Assembly: GCA_003023535.1 (NCBI GenBank) | Contig: PXSC01000201.1 | Location: 3,280-16,075, forward strand | Reading direction: 5' to 3' | DNA: 12,796 nucleotides | Origin: Halobacteriales archaeon QS_9_70_65 | GTDB taxonomy: Archaea; Halobacteriota; Halobacteria; Halobacteriales; Haloarculaceae | Shown: piece by piece, positions 6,768 through 12,796 of the stretch | Numbering within the stretch: position 1 is the first letter of the stretch | Layout of the letters: the number at the start of each line of letters is the position of its first letter | Program-made: the position numbers and the translations under genes | The notes under the pieces: model-generated | Seen by the model: the letters and a program-made list of their open reading frames with translations, nothing else | Databases searched by the model: none | What the model was told of the DNA's origin: nothing

Positions 6768-7742
6768 ATGGAGTACACCACGCTCGGCTCGACCGGCATC
6801 GAGGTCTCGCGCATCTGTCTCGGCTGTATGAGCTTCGGCGACCCCGACTGGCGCGAGTGGGTCCGCGGCGAGGCGTTCGGCCACGACCTCGTCGAGCGCG
6901 CGCTCGAGCTCGGCATCAACTTCTTCGACACCGCCAACATGTACTCCCGCGGCGAGAGCGAACGGATCCTCGGCGATGCCCTCGAAGGTCGCCGCGAAGA
7001 GAGCGTCGTCGCCTCGAAGGTGTACTTCCGGATGCGGGACGACGACCCCAACTCCGGGGGGCTCTCCCGAAAGACGATCGAGCAGGAGTTGGACGCCTCG
7101 CTGGACCGACTCGGGATGGAGACGGTCGATCTCTACCAGACCCACCGGTGGGACGACGACACGCCGGTCGAGACGACGCTGCGGGCGCTCGACGACGCCG
7201 TCCGGCGCGGGAAGGCCAGACACGTCGGTGCCTCCTCGATGTGGGCCCACCAGCTCGCGGCGGCGCTGCACACCAGCGACCGGCTCGGCCTCGAGCGGTT
7301 CGCGACGATGCAGAACCACTACAACCTCGTCTACCGCGAGGAGGAACGCGAGATGCTGCCGCTCTGTGAGAAGGAAGGTCTCGGCGTCATCCCGTGGTCG
7401 CCGATGGCCCGCGGCTACCTCGCCCGTCCCCACGAGGAGTACACCTCGACGACCCGAGCCGAAACGGACGATCACGCGCAGGCCCACCCGTACGCCGAGA
7501 ACGGCGGCCGCGAAATCAACGAGCGGGTCCAGGAGCTGGCCGCCGAGAAGGGCGTCTCGATGGCCCAGCTGTCGCTGTCGTGGCTGCTCCACAAGGAGTG
7601 GGTCGACGCGCCCATCATCGGCGCCTCGAAGGTCGAACACCTCGAGGACGCCGTCGAGGCCGTGGAGGTGTCGCTGTCCGACGGCGACCTCGACTACCTG
7701 GAGGCGCCGTACGAGCCGGTGCCCGTGTCGGGCCACGAGTGA
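6768..7742 (+). CDS. Aldo/keto reductase
   Basis: NAD(P)H-dependent oxidoreductase of the AKR superfamily, 324 residues, a normal length. It opens with the family strand MEYTTLGSTGIEVSRICLGC. The catalytic tetrad is visible: D54 (FFDTANMY), Y59, K84 (ASKVYF) and H126 (YQTHRW). Later hallmarks are HVGASSMWAHQ (152-162), the GVIPWSPMARGYL segment and the C-terminal cofactor-phosphate region PIIGASKVEHLEDAV. The sequence style resembles the YajO-like branch. The substrate is unknown, probably an aldehyde, ketone or sugar derivative. The ATG has a T5 box 24-29 nt upstream. Its stop lies 6 nt from the stop of the convergent surface-protein gene. No functional link to the exporter is evident beyond same-strand adjacency. 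Confidence 0.93.
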   Translation: MEYTTLGSTGIEVSRICLGCMSFGDPDWREWVRGEAFGHDLVERALELGINFFDTANMYSRGESERILGDALEGRREESVVASKVYFRMRDDDPNSGGLSRKTIEQELDASLDRLGMETVDLYQTHRWDDDTPVETTLRALDDAVRRGKARHVGASSMWAHQLAAALHTSDRLGLERFATMQNHYNLVYREEEREMLPLCEKEGLGVIPWSPMARGYLARPHEEYTSTTRAETDDHAQAHPYAENGGREINERVQELAAEKGVSMAQLSLSWLLHKEWVDAPIIGASKVEHLEDAVEAVEVSLSDGDLDYLEAPYEPVPVSGHE

Positions 7743-7748
7743 GCCCGG

Positions 7749-8750
7749 TCAGCGGCGGCCGACCAGCAGCGCCGCGGCCGCCAGCGCGACGATGGCGGCG
7801 CCGGCGCCGAACCCCGGCCCGTCGGCGGCCGTCGGCGTCCTAACTACCCGGTCGTCCCACCCTTCGGTCCGGGCTGGGGTCGGCGTTGCCGTGGCCGCAT
7901 CTGCGCTCGCGTCCGCGTCGCCGGCGTCGCCCTCGTCGGCCGCCGGCCCGGTCGGGGTCGGCGTCGCAGCTGCCGCGCCGCCGCTCTCGTCGACCGCCGG
8001 CCCGGTCGTCGTCGCGGTCGGCGCCGCTCCGTCGTCGCTCGACGACTCCCCGTCGCCGGCGTCGGCCGCCGACCCGGACTCCGGTCCGGGCGTCGGTGTC
8101 GCCGTCGGCTGCGGCTCCGACGGCGGCGGGCCGAGCTGCTGACGGGCCTCCGATTCGTCCTCGCAGTCGCAGATGTAGAAGTAGTGGGAGTCGCCCCCGA
8201 AGGTGACCCGCTCGCCGTTTTCGGTCACGCCGGTCGTCGTCCCGGAGATGCGGTACCAGCCCGGCTCGTCGGGGTTGTCGATGCACTCGGCGACGGAGAT
8301 GACCTCGTCGCCGTCGTCGAGGTACGTCGACGCCCCGATGTCGTCCTCGTCGTTGAACTCGACCTCGAAGACGTCCTCGCCGGCGGAGAACGTCTTGACG
8401 TTGTCCTGGAGGCTCTCGTCGACCTCGTAGCCGTCGCGCGTCGCCCCGCGGTCGACGCCGAACGTCTCGCCGTCCTGCGGGCCGCACCCCTCCCAGCTGC
8501 CGGCCTCGTACACCGCGGTGGTCCGCTCGAGGGTCGCGATGTCGACGCCGGCCGTCGAGACGACCAGCTGGCCGTACTCGACCGCCGTCGCGCCGGGGCT
8601 GCGGTCGCCCAGCGGGACGACGGTGTAGTTGGCGTCCGCCGGGTCGTGGCTGGCGCCGACGACGCCGCCGTCGGGAGCCGCGACGCCGGCCAGCAGCGCG
8701 AACACCACCGCCGTCACCGCGATCGCCACCGGCTCGCGATTCCGCCCCAT
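7749..8750 (-). CDS. Secreted surface protein with PGF-CTERM anchor
   Basis: A 333-residue exported protein. Residues 1-34 look like a signal peptide (basic start, hydrophobic core IAVTAVVFALLAGVAA, likely cleavage near GAS). An unrecognised folded domain covers ~40-205, with four cysteines (C89, C156, C194, C196; the last two form a CDC motif). Residues ~208-308 are a Pro/Thr/Ser/Ala/Asp-rich stalk with repeated TATPTP-like units, a likely O-glycosylation region. The C-terminus is the PGF-CTERM tripartite signal: PGF at 312-314, a TM helix, and a GRR tail. Archaeosortase A is known to process this signal and anchor proteins to lipid at the haloarchaeal surface. Divergent from an HTH regulator, which may control it. 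The function of the folded domain is unknown. Confidence 0.9.
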   Translation of the reverse strand: MGRNREPVAIAVTAVVFALLAGVAAPDGGVVGASHDPADANYTVVPLGDRSPGATAVEYGQLVVSTAGVDIATLERTTAVYEAGSWEGCGPQDGETFGVDRGATRDGYEVDESLQDNVKTFSAGEDVFEVEFNDEDDIGASTYLDDGDEVISVAECIDNPDEPGWYRISGTTTGVTENGERVTFGGDSHYFYICDCEDESEARQQLGPPPSEPQPTATPTPGPESGSAADAGDGESSSDDGAAPTATTTGPAVDESGGAAAATPTPTGPAADEGDAGDADASADAATATPTPARTEGWDDRVVRTPTAADGPGFGAGAAIVALAAAALLVGRR

Positions 8751-8865
8751 CTGTCGGCCGAACGTAGGGCCCTCGGCCGGTTACGGCTGCTGCCGTCAAT
8801 CGGCGGGTGGTTCATAGGGCGCGGGACCGCCGGAGGTTTATACCCCGGCCACTAACGGGTCGGCG
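8751..8865. other. Divergent intergenic region
   Basis: A 115-bp gap between the PGF-CTERM surface-protein gene (minus) and the HTH_10 regulator (plus). It holds the regulator's TTTATA box and several short GC-rich inverted motifs, none long enough to call an operator. An HTH_10 regulator divergent from a single target commonly binds such a region, so this is the first place to look for its site. Confidence 0.4.
8837..8842 (+). promoter_or_regulatory. TATA box of the HTH regulator
   Basis: TTTATA ends 23 nt before the ATG at 8866. This is the clearest TATA box in the window and implies a leaderless transcript. The divergent surface-protein gene, starting at 8750, has no equally strong box in the 115-bp gap; CCTACGTT near 8764-8771 (read on the minus strand) is only a weak candidate. 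Confidence 0.6.
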
Positions 8866-9516
8866 ATGCGGTACGTGAAAGTCTCGCTCATCCCGACCCG
8901 GGGGGACATCGACCCCGTCGGCGAGCAGATCGAGGCCGACCCGTCGCTGACCCGGGATTCGATTCTCCACATCAGCCGGCTCAACGACGGCACGGCGGTG
9001 CTGCTCACCCGGATTCGGGGCCGGATGGACGCCCTCGAGGTCATCCTCGAGGACTGCGAGGCGGTGCTGTCGTACAACGTCTCGCCGCTGCGGGACGAGC
9101 TGCAGGCGTACCTCCACACGGAGCCGACGGAGGCGGCGGCGGCGCTGCTCGAGCTCGAGCGGGAACACGAGTTCGTCCTCGACGTGCCGATCGAGTACGG
9201 CCCCGACGGCGGGCTGAAGGTCGCCGTCATCGGCGCGGAGGACACCGTCCGGCGGGCCATCGAGGACGTCCCCGACGAGATACGCGTCGAGCTGGAGCAG
9301 CTGTCCGACTACGACCCGGAGCTACGGGAGCTGTCGTCGCTGCTGACCGACCGCCAGCAGGAGATTCTCGACACCGCGGCCGACCTCGGCTACTACGAGG
9401 TGCCGCGGGGGGCGACCCACCGGGACGTCGCCGACGAACTGGGGCTGTCGACGACGACCGTCGGCGAGCACCTCCGGAAGATCGAAGCGCGGATGCTGTC
9501 GGAGATCGCTCACTGA
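8866..9516 (+). CDS. HTH_10 (bacterio-opsin activator type) regulator
   Basis: A 216-residue regulator. The C-terminal ~52 residues (160-211) are a textbook HTH_10 domain: LTDRQQEILDTAADLGYYEV, then GATHRDVADELGLSTTTVGEHLRK, as in haloarchaeal Bat/BoxR-type proteins. This domain binds DNA. The N-terminal ~150 residues (MRYVKVSLIP ... IRVELEQLSDYD) form a mixed alpha/beta module typical of the small HTH_10 proteins that lack PAS or GAF domains. What it senses is unknown. The start at 8866 is supported by a TTTATA box 24-29 nt upstream. Its stop overlaps the stop of the convergent membrane-protein gene by 7 nt. The divergently arranged surface-protein gene is the obvious candidate target, which is inference from position only. 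Confidence 0.92.
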   Translation: MRYVKVSLIPTRGDIDPVGEQIEADPSLTRDSILHISRLNDGTAVLLTRIRGRMDALEVILEDCEAVLSYNVSPLRDELQAYLHTEPTEAAAALLELEREHEFVLDVPIEYGPDGGLKVAVIGAEDTVRRAIEDVPDEIRVELEQLSDYDPELRELSSLLTDRQQEILDTAADLGYYEVPRGATHRDVADELGLSTTTVGEHLRKIEARMLSEIAH

Positions 9517-10025
9517 GCCGGCCGGCGGCTGAGCCGGCTGGTGAGGTAGGCACTGACCAGCCCGACCAGCCCGACCGGTAGGCTCACCTGGAGCATGAGC
9601 GTCCCCAGCGCCGCCGGGTCGATGGGGCCGTCGCCGCCTCCGCCCCCACCCCCGCCGCCCCCGCCGGGGCCGTACTCGGCCAGCACGGAGAACGTCAGGA
9701 ACAGCCCGAGGCCGGCGAAGAGAAAGAAGCCGACGAAGCTGCCGACGCCGGCGACGACGGCCGCGGCGCCGTCGCGGTCCGGGAGCGCCTGTCCGACGCC
9801 GACCCCCGCCACCCCCGCCGCCAGCGGCCCGACCGCGTAGATGAGGAAGATCGAGACGACGAACAGGATGCCGATCTGCGTCGAGTCGAGGGGGTCGGTG
9901 CCGGGGTCGACGAACTGTTCGATGAAGAATCCGAGAGTGAAGTTCGCCGCCAGCCCGAGGCCCGTCCCGAGCGCGGCGAACACCGCGACGACGGCCAGCG
10001 CGTAGACGTACGCGGGTCGACTCAT
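9510..10025 (-). CDS. Four-TM membrane protein with poly-Gly loop
   Basis: I do not recognise a named family. The 171-residue protein has four predicted TM segments (about 7-27, 51-75, 87-113, 138-160). Between TM3 and TM4 lies a run of 11 consecutive glycines (121-131) flanked by YGP and DGPIDP. The loop between TM1 and TM2 is short and acidic (FVDPGTDPLDS). The end is basic (SRLSRRPAQ), consistent with a cytoplasmic C-terminus. The ATG at 10025 is the natural start (MSRPAYVYALAVVAVFAALG). The 3' end overlaps the HTH gene tail-to-tail by 7 nt. No enzymatic or transport motif is visible. Confidence 0.82.
   Translation of the reverse strand: MSRPAYVYALAVVAVFAALGTGLGLAANFTLGFFIEQFVDPGTDPLDSTQIGILFVVSIFLIYAVGPLAAGVAGVGVGQALPDRDGAAAVVAGVGSFVGFFLFAGLGLFLTFSVLAEYGPGGGGGGGGGGGDGPIDPAALGTLMLQVSLPVGLVGLVSAYLTSRLSRRPAQ
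9633..9665 (-). repeat. Poly-glycine codon tract (11 Gly)
   Basis: Eleven consecutive GGN codons on the minus strand encode Gly121-131 of the four-TM protein. Codons are mixed (GGC, GGG, GGT, GGA), so it is not a pure triplet repeat. The dense C-runs on the plus strand are prone to polymerase slippage or sequencing error, so the exact length should be treated with care. Confidence 0.7.
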
Positions 10026-10156
10026 ACCGGACTGGACACGACAGAGCCGAATGTAGGTACCGGTCTCCCGCCGGCTCCCCGAGGTCGACGGCGACCGCGG
10101 GGCCGATGGCCTTCCGCGACCGGCAAGCGGAAGCCGGCCCCGCCCGTTCCGAACGT

Positions 10157-10870
10157 ATGGCGGATCTCCTCTCGATGACGTGGCGGGACCTGCTGTTCGC
10201 CCACTGGCCGGTCGCCGTCGAGACGGTCGCCCGGCGGCTCCCGGCGGGGCTGTCGGTCGACACCCACGACGGCGACGCCTACCTCGGGGTCGTCCCGTTC
10301 GTGATGTCGGAGATCGGCCCCCCGGGGCTGCCCGTCGGGCTCGGCTTCGGCGAACTCAACCTCCGGACCTACGTGACCGTCGACGGCCGGCCCGGGGTGT
10401 ACTTCTTCTCCCTCGACGCCGACGACCGCCTCGGCGTGTTCGTCGCGCGGACCCTCTTCCGGCTGCCGTACTACCGGGCGGAGATGACCGTCGAGGCGTC
10501 CGGCGAGGGGACCGACCGGGCGGTCAGCTTCCGAAGCCGGCGCCGGTCGGCGACGGCGGCGCCGGCCCGGTTCGCGGCGACGTACGAGCCGACGGGGTCG
10601 TTCTCGACGCCCGACCCCGGGTCGCTCGCGGCCTTTCTCACCGAGCGGTACCGATTCTACACGACGGACGACGGCGGCCGACTCTACCGGGGCGACATCG
10701 ACCACGAGCCGTGGCGGCTTGCCCCGGGGCGGCTGAAGGTCGGGGAGAACACTATGTTCGCGGCCAACGGCTTCGACCGGCCGGCTGGCGACCCGCTGGT
10801 CCACTTCGCGGCGCCGATCGACGTGACGGCCGGGCGGGTCCGCCGTGCGGCCGGCAAAGCGGCCAACTAA
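10157..10870 (+). CDS. DUF2071 family protein (YqjF-like)
   Basis: A 237-residue soluble protein of the DUF2071/YqjF family. The hallmark opening is intact: [20 protein letters not shown] and then [21 protein letters not shown] (7-48). The family segments [10 protein letters not shown] (64-73) and [10 protein letters not shown] (79-88) follow, as does the [12 protein letters not shown] region near the C-terminus. The fold is related to acetoacetate decarboxylase-like proteins, but the reaction is not established. The ATG at 10157 is preferred to the in-frame ATG at 10106 because family proteins begin just before the WRDLLFAHW motif. No clear TATA box is visible upstream. It lies 26 nt before the PH-domain pair on the same strand and may be co-transcribed. 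Confidence 0.88.
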   Translation: MADLLSMTWRDLLFAHWPVAVETVARRLPAGLSVDTHDGDAYLGVVPFVMSEIGPPGLPVGLGFGELNLRTYVTVDGRPGVYFFSLDADDRLGVFVARTLFRLPYYRAEMTVEASGEGTDRAVSFRSRRRSATAAPARFAATYEPTGSFSTPDPGSLAAFLTERYRFYTTDDGGRLYRGDIDHEPWRLAPGRLKVGENTMFAANGFDRPAGDPLVHFAAPIDVTAGRVRRAAGKAAN

Positions 10871-10873
10871 GTA
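10866..10873 (+). promoter_or_regulatory. Possible TATA-like box before the PH gene pair
   Basis: ACTAAGTA, which includes the DUF2071 stop codon, ends 23 nt before the ATG at 10897. This is the expected distance for a leaderless haloarchaeal start. It is only moderately AT-rich, so internal transcription of the PH pair is possible but unproven. Confidence 0.3.
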
Positions 10874-10896
10874 CGACGCGGCCACAGCTACGGCCG

Positions 10897-11405
10897 ATGG
10901 ACGCCAACACCGAACGGGGCGACGGCGAGCCGTTCGACGAGCCGCTGACCCCGGCGGTCCGGCCGGTCGGCGCCGAGGAGAACGCCGACGGGGCCGCGGC
11001 CGGCGAGGCAATCCAGGTCGAGGAACTGACCGGGGGGCGGCGGACGCTCGACCCGACCATCCAGCGGGTGTGGGTGCTGCAGGCGGCCGTGCCGTCGCTG
11101 GTGCTCGGTGGGATCGCCGGCGCCGCCTTCGCCTTCCTGCCGGTCGGCGACGCCTGGGTCGGCACCGTCGTCGCGACCGTCGTCTTCGCCCTCGCGGCGG
11201 TGCTGGCGACGTCCGCATCCAGCACGTCGACGCTAGCCGGGGGCCGATCGAACGGGCCTTCGGGCTGGCGACGACCGTCGTCTACACGGCCGGCTCCCGC
11301 GGCGCCGACGTCTCGATTCCGGGGCTGTCGCCGGAGCGCGCCGAGGACCTCCAGGCCCGACTGAAGCAACTGACCATCGCCGCCGAGGGCGAGGACGCCG
11401 TCTGA
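10897..11405 (+). pseudogene. YdbS-like PH-domain membrane protein, frameshifted
   Basis: Bacterial-type PH (bPH2) membrane protein related to Bacillus YdbS. Frame 1 from the ATG at 10897 gives an acidic N-terminus and two TM helices ([20 protein letters not shown], then [19 protein letters not shown]), correct to about nt 11208, and then non-coding-like sequence to a stop at 11364. The family C-terminus is in another frame from 11211: [20 protein letters not shown], a beta segment, then [17 protein letters not shown], ending at the TGA at 11403-11405. In YdbS-like proteins a ~35-40-residue stretch (the first PH strands, up to VPY) separates these parts, and it is absent here. The gene therefore has an internal deletion that also shifts frame. 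The stop overlaps the next ATG by one base, the normal coupling of this gene pair. A single indel cannot explain the missing residues. Confidence 0.82.
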
Positions 11406-12796
11406 TGAAACTCGACCCCCTCTCGATCCCGTACCGGACCGGCAAGTCGGTCCTCCGGCTGGCGTGGGTACTCGTGTTTCTCTTCCTCGGGAGCCCGCTG
11501 GACGGGCTGACCGGCGCCGGCCTGCTCGTCGTCGGGTGGTTCGTCGTCGCGCTGGCCTACCAGCTGGTCTACTACCAGCGCTTCGAGTACGAGTTGACCG
11601 ATGACTCCTTGGACATCGTCTCCGGCGTCGTCTCGCGGCGCAACCGGGAGATCCCGGTCCGGCGGGTCCAGAACGTCGACATCAGCCGCAACGTCGCCCA
11701 GCGGCTGCTGGGGCTGGCACAGATCAACCTCGAAACCGCCGGCGGCTCCTCGACGGAGGCGTCGCTGAACTGCGTCAGCGAGGACGAGGCCCGGCGGCTG
11801 CAGTCGGCCATCGGCCAGTTGAAGCGCGAGGAGACCCAGACGGCGGCCGACGACGAGCCCGACGCCGAGCCCGCGGTCGAGGAGCGCCGGCTCTTCGATA
11901 TCACGCCGAAGGAGCTGGCGCTGCTCGGCGTGACGGGTATCGACCTGCGGCTGCTGTCGGTCGTGACGGTCGTCCTGCCGGTGGTGGCGCCGTCGCTGCG
12001 GGAGCGGTTCGCCGACCCGCTGGTCGGGCTGGCGGTGACGGCGCCGCTGGCGGCGGTCGTCATCGTCGCCGTCGCGGCCGTCATCAGCGGCGTCCTCGCG
12101 GTGACCAACTACTACGGCTTCCGGCTGTCGCGGCGGTCGGAGGAGCTACAGTACGAGCGGGGGCTGCTCCAGCGGTTCAGCGGCACCATCCCCCTCGAGA
12201 AGGTCCAGACGCTCGGCATCTCGGAGAGTTTCATCGCACGACGGCTGGGATACGCCTCGCTGGCCGTCGAGACGGCCGGCTACGGCCCCGACGACGCCGG
12301 CTCGCAGTCGGCGGTCCCGCTGGCCGACCGGGACCGGGTATTCTCGCTCGCGGCGTCCGTCGAGGCGTTCGACGACCCCGACTTCCGGCGCCCGCCGAGA
12401 CGCGCCCGCCAACGGTACGTCGTCCGGTACGGGGCCGTCGCGGCCGTCGCCGTCGGCGCCGTCTTCGCCGCCGACCGGCTCACGACGCTGCCGGTGGCGT
12501 GGTACTGGGCGGGGGTGCTGCTGCCGGTGGCGCCGGTCGCGGCCCACCTCAAGTGGGTCAACCTGGGCTACGACGTCCAACCGGAGTACGTCGTCCTCCG
12601 GGAGGGGTTCTGGACGCGGACCACGACCGTCGTGCCGTACTACCGGGTCCAGACGGTGCTGAACTCCCAGACGGTGTTCCAGCGCCGGCGCCGGCTGGCG
12701 ACGCTGGTCGTCGACACCGCCGGCTCCAGCGGGCTCACCGGCGGCCAGCCCCGGGCGCTCGACATCGACGCCGATCGGGCCGCCGAACTCCGGGAG
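11405..12796 (+). CDS. YdbT-like triple PH-domain membrane protein (partial)
   Basis: The frame is open from the ATG at 11405 to the window end (464 codons, no stop), so the 3' end is missing. Three bPH2 domains are visible. PH1 spans ~59-139 (RFEYELTDDSLDIVSG ... IPVRRVQNVDISRNVAQRLL ... INLETAGG). PH2 spans ~236-322 (YYGFRLSRRSEELQYERGLL ... IPLEKVQTLGI ... AVETAGYG). PH3 runs from ~387 (YDVQPEYVVLREGFWTRTTT ... VPYYRVQTVLNSQ ... LVVDTAG). TM pairs lie at ~16-55, ~182-234 and ~340-380. The linker at 140-165 is very acidic. In Bacillus, ydbS-ydbT is a sigma-W operon implicated in resistance to antimicrobial compounds; a membrane-envelope role here is inferred. It is coupled by a 1-nt stop/start overlap to the damaged YdbS-like gene. 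Confidence 0.9.
   Translation, partial: MKLDPLSIPYRTGKSVLRLAWVLVFLFLGSPLDGLTGAGLLVVGWFVVALAYQLVYYQRFEYELTDDSLDIVSGVVSRRNREIPVRRVQNVDISRNVAQRLLGLAQINLETAGGSSTEASLNCVSEDEARRLQSAIGQLKREETQTAADDEPDAEPAVEERRLFDITPKELALLGVTGIDLRLLSVVTVVLPVVAPSLRERFADPLVGLAVTAPLAAVVIVAVAAVISGVLAVTNYYGFRLSRRSEELQYERGLLQRFSGTIPLEKVQTLGISESFIARRLGYASLAVETAGYGPDDAGSQSAVPLADRDRVFSLAASVEAFDDPDFRRPPRRARQRYVVRYGAVAAVAVGAVFAADRLTTLPVAWYWAGVLLPVAPVAAHLKWVNLGYDVQPEYVVLREGFWTRTTTVVPYYRVQTVLNSQTVFQRRRRLATLVVDTAGSSGLTGGQPRALDIDADRAAELRE

Noticed and set aside
6441..7736. 431-codon minus-strand frame opposite the aldo/keto reductase
   Set aside because: Antisense to an intact enzyme with a complete catalytic tetrad. The sequence is Arg/Val/Asp-rich and motif-free.
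10022..11218. 398-codon minus-strand frame opposite the DUF2071 and PH genes
   Set aside because: Arg/Pro-rich shadow of clearly recognised plus-strand genes.

Overview
The window reads as chromosomal DNA of a haloarchaeon (class Halobacteria). Codon third positions are almost all G or C, and the soluble proteins are rich in Asp and Glu. Start codons often sit 24-27 nt downstream of a TTTATA-like box with little or no leader. Haloarchaeal families recur: a bacterio-opsin-activator type HTH regulator, a PGF-CTERM surface protein and a YdbS/YdbT-like PH-domain pair. I cannot name the genus. No tRNA, rRNA, CRISPR array, insertion sequence or integrase was seen.

Layout. (1) 91-1098: tyrosyl-tRNA synthetase (tyrS) whose last ~36 codons continue in another frame after an apparent internal deletion near 970. 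(2) 1102-2007, minus strand: five-TM protein with an extracytoplasmic C-terminal domain and a doubtful, frame-switched N-terminus. (3) 2202-2444: two-module zinc-finger mini-protein. (4) 2473-2877, minus strand: SRPBCC-fold protein, divergent from the next unit and apparently sharing one AT-rich promoter core with it. (5) 2930-6730: three-gene ABC-2 exporter operon with translationally coupled genes: an ATPase, a permease fused to a complete PrsW-type intramembrane protease domain, and a second permease. (6) 6768-7742: aldo/keto reductase. (7) 7749-8750, minus strand: secreted PGF-CTERM protein, divergent from (8) 8866-9516, an HTH regulator. (9) 9510-10025, minus strand: four-TM protein with an 11-Gly loop. 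(10) 10157-10870: DUF2071 protein. (11) 10897-11405: YdbS-like PH protein with an internal deletion and frameshift. (12) 11405 to the window end: YdbT-like protein with three PH domains, truncated by the window edge.

The best candidate for something under-described is the exporter operon. One permease polypeptide carries an N-terminal ABC-2 half with a large, Gly/Asp/Thr-rich exposed domain and a C-terminal PrsW half with every expected catalytic motif, which suggests coupled cleavage and export. The second theme is three coding frames broken within 12.8 kb, two of them with family-conserved sequence missing at the junction. This is either draft-assembly error or real decay, and read mapping would decide.

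Gene packing is dense. No stretch over 300 bases lacks a gene. The largest gaps are 2008-2201, 8751-8865 and 10026-10156, which hold promoters and nothing else I can identify.
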